Shown: one piece after another, positions 62,013-64,000 of the stretch
Position numbering within the stretch: the first letter of the stretch is position 1
Layout: every line of letters starts with the position of its first letter
NCBI GenBank assembly: GCA_022393335.1
Contig: JAJEKB010021016.1
Coordinates: 1,174,638 to 1,238,637 of the forward strand
Length of the DNA stretch: 64,000 bases
Origin: Macrotrachela quadricornifera
Taxonomy: Eukaryota; Rotifera; Eurotatoria; Philodinida; Philodinidae
Direction: 5' to 3'
Program-made: the position numbers and the translations under genes
Notes under the pieces: model-generated
Told to the model about the DNA's origin: nothing
Databases searched by the model: none
Seen by the model: only the letters and a program-made list of their open reading frames with translations

Positions 62013-62991
62013 TTATGTTGTTCTAGTTGGACGATATCCATGTCTATACTTATCACAACAACAATAGCAAACAATAATAAGCATTAATATGGCAAAAGCA
62101 ATAACAAAACAAACTATAAAAATTACTATATATCCAATTTTTTTACTAGCTATATTAGTTGTATTTTTCGTAGTTGTTAATACATTTACGCTGATGGATT
62201 CAGTGGTATCAATGACTGGTGATTTAAATTGATCTATAAAAGAAATATTAAAAAAAATTCTAACTAATATTTTTCTTACTTTTGAAATTTCTATAATATT
62301 GAATAGGATTGATTAATTTCATCATATCAATTGAAATATTGCTTCTAATTTCTTCATAACTACCATAATAACGTGTACAGTTACTAGCATTATAAATTTC
62401 ATTATCCATTGTATTATTATCACTAATGTTTGATACATTAAAATAAGTATTAGAACTTTTATTTTGATTAATAAAGATATTGTTACATAAATCAGTTTTA
62501 TTGTTAAATGATGAATACCATATTTGAAATATAAAGGAATTAAGAATATCATCCTTGTTAAATATACTTTCAATTTGTTTTGCTTCATTTATAGATTTTT
62601 CTTCCCATTGAATCCAATCATTAATAAATGATTGATTACATGAATTATTCGTTGAATAAAAACAATGAATTTTACTATCATATACTAAATATTCTTTATT
62701 ATTAAATCTCATTACCATATCAAAAAATAATTCATTATATTTAATAGTATAACTATCATTATAATAATGAATATCTATAGTACTTGTTTCTTGATAAAAA
62801 CGATTTTTTATTGTAATAGCAGAATTATTAGTAATATTTAGTAATGATAATGTTTCTGATAATTCCTTTAATATACATGAAATATTTTTTGATCGAAATG
62901 TAATTGGTAAATTTGTAGATGAATTGTTTATTTGACAACAAAAAATTGAAAAGATTTGTATAATAAAGAATAAAGTACTAATAATGAACAT
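62013..62991 (-). CDS. type I single-pass glycoprotein, unknown family, copy A
   Basis: Exons 62991-62280 and 62233-62013 join over a 46-base intron (GTAAGA...TTATAG) in phase 1, giving 310 residues. I start at the ATG at 62991; the longer frame begins with GTG. A signal peptide (MFIISTLFFIIQIFSIFCC) is followed by an Asn-rich ectodomain with many N-x-S/T sites and spaced Cys (ISCILKEL, KIHCFY, NSCNQSF, TDLCNN, SNCTRYYG). Then comes a Thr-rich stalk, one helix (IGYIVIFIVCFVIAFAILML) and a short tail (CDKYRHGYRPTRTT). A similar gene follows upstream at 63355-64000. No known family recognised; surface receptor or adhesion role is only a guess. Confidence 0.8.
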
Positions 62992-63354
62992 TTTATTCAC
63001 TAAACTAAATCATTTCTGAATATATTCATTATATTTATATTTAATAATAAATGAAGAATGAAATAATCATAAATTTATGATATTTAGATAAGAAAGAAAA
63101 AAAAACTCAATATAATAAAAATTCTTTAATGATAGATAATGATAAATGAGTTTGTTATTTGATTTTAAGTCATGTTTTAGACTTTACACAGGTGTTTTAA
63201 ATATTTCCGAAATATCTGACAAGATTAATCATTTATATTAATGTATGCTATAAGATTTTTCTACTAAATATAAATTTTATTATATAATTTAAAAAAACAC
63301 ACACACACGCAGGCAAATATAAATGAAATATAAGCATTAAAAATAATAATAAAT
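62992..63354. other. short spacer between tandem glycoprotein genes
   Basis: AT-rich with an (AC) microsatellite at about 63297-63308. It should carry the promoter of copy A and the 3' end of copy B. Confidence 0.5.
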
Positions 63355-64000
63355 TTATTTATTTATAGCTAATCTATATCCTTGTTTATATTTTCTACAT
63401 TGAATATAATATGCAATAGAACCAATAATTAATAATAAACTAATAATACAAATAATTCGTATAGAAAATATTTCATTTAAATTTTGATTTTTATTTATAG
63501 AATTTATGATAATAATTTCCGTTGCATTTTTTTCAAATGTTAAATTATGATATTTAACTTGATTTATACAATGATTTTTCATACATTGATAATTATTTGA
63601 ATATTTTCCTATTGTTTTAATATAGATATAAACATAATTTGTTGATAATTTATCATTACATTGAGATTTTCCATAACTAAGATTTTTTAATTCATCATAA
63701 ATTATAAAACATAAATAACTTGCACATTTATTTGTTACTTTATCTATTTGACATATATTGGAATTTTTCCATAATGATATAAAACTATTATGTAATGTAT
63801 TATTATCAGCATAAAGTAATTGTTTAGCCCATTTTAATAAAAAAATTTTTTCACATAAATCTTCTGATATACATATATAATCAAGATAACTAATAATTGA
63901 TTGAATATTATTTTGAAAAAAATTTATTGTTGAACCAAATTCAATATGTGTATTAGAAGAATTAATTGATGAAGTAAAATTTATGATAATATAAGAATTT
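63355..64000 (-). CDS. type I single-pass glycoprotein, copy B, 5' end outside window
   Basis: The frame is open from the window edge to the TAA at 63355, about 214 residues; the N-terminus lies beyond 64000. Layout parallels copy A: a block with ISEDLCEKIFLLKWAKQ (compare DWIQWEEK), then LHNSFISLWKNSNIC (compare ILNSFIFQIWYSS), several Cys, N-glycosylation sites and a helix (IRIICIISLLLIIGSIAYYI). It ends in a tail YKQGYRLAINK, resembling YRHGYRPTRTT of copy A. It has no intron at the position used in copy A. The two are probable tandem paralogues; function unknown. Confidence 0.7.
   Translation of the reverse strand, partial: NSYIIINFTSSINSSNTHIEFGSTINFFQNNIQSIISYLDYICISEDLCEKIFLLKWAKQLLYADNNTLHNSFISLWKNSNICQIDKVTNKCASYLCFIIYDELKNLSYGKSQCNDKLSTNYVYIYIKTIGKYSNNYQCMKNHCINQVKYHNLTFEKNATEIIIINSINKNQNLNEIFSIRIICIISLLLIIGSIAYYIQCRKYKQGYRLAINK

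Noticed and set aside
1..64000. CRISPR arrays, bacterial operons and rRNA genes
   Set aside because: No regularly spaced direct repeats, no ribosome-binding-site-led gene chains and no rRNA-like conserved blocks; the genes are spliced and eukaryotic.

Overview
The window looks like nuclear DNA from a small, very AT-rich invertebrate, most likely a bdelloid rotifer of the Rotaria/Adineta kind. The coding regions are metazoan (polycystin, claudin-like protein, rhodopsin-like receptors, Ly6 protein). Introns are GT-AG and mostly 40-60 bases. The gene mix (NHL-repeat fusions, arginine ADP-ribosyltransferase, TIR-NACHT receptor, MACPF protein, an expanded intronless receptor family) is typical of bdelloids. 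The species call is inference; I had no database.

Layout. 1.2-13.6 kb (+): one 29-exon gene, reconstructed by matching splice sites and phase, coding about 2509 residues: signal peptide, NHL repeats, Thr/Ser-rich linker, REJ, GAIN/GPS, PLAT and a polycystin channel. One of its introns holds a 1.08-kb terminal-inverted-repeat element. 13.9-18.9 kb (-): a type II membrane protein with a DUF2135-like domain, a claudin-like tetraspan protein, and a RING/TRAF-zinc-finger/coiled-coil/LRR protein. 20-23.4 kb (+): two intronless receptors with a 128-bp hAT-type MITE between them; a third copy lies at 59.9 kb. 25.3-27.6 kb (+): a MACPF-NHL gene with two compensating frame changes. 31.1-31.7 kb (+): a three-exon Ly6/uPAR protein. 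36.6-38 kb: repetitive-element debris. 38.2-41.3 kb (-): TIR-NACHT-HEAT protein with a 10-N gap in its repeats. 44.3-45 kb (-): arginine ADP-ribosyltransferase. 45-57 kb: gene-poor, with a 280-bp-arm inverted repeat, a TTAA-flanked 1.45-kb element, 3' exons of an unidentified acidic protein and a decayed membrane-protein gene. 57-58 kb (+): two-domain VOC/glyoxalase-like protein. 62-64 kb (-): two tandem paralogues of an unknown single-pass glycoprotein, the second running off the window.

How genes may work together. The stretch from 25 to 45 kb carries a pore-forming-type protein, a Ly6 surface protein, a TIR-NACHT receptor and a mono-ADP-ribosyltransferase. Together they look like a defence-type accessory region separated by mobile-element remnants; this is inference from domain content only. 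The flanks carry sensory and membrane functions. The best candidates for something not widely described are the NHL-polycystin fusion, the RING-TRAF-LRR fusion, the TIR-NACHT-HEAT protein and the tandem glycoprotein pair.
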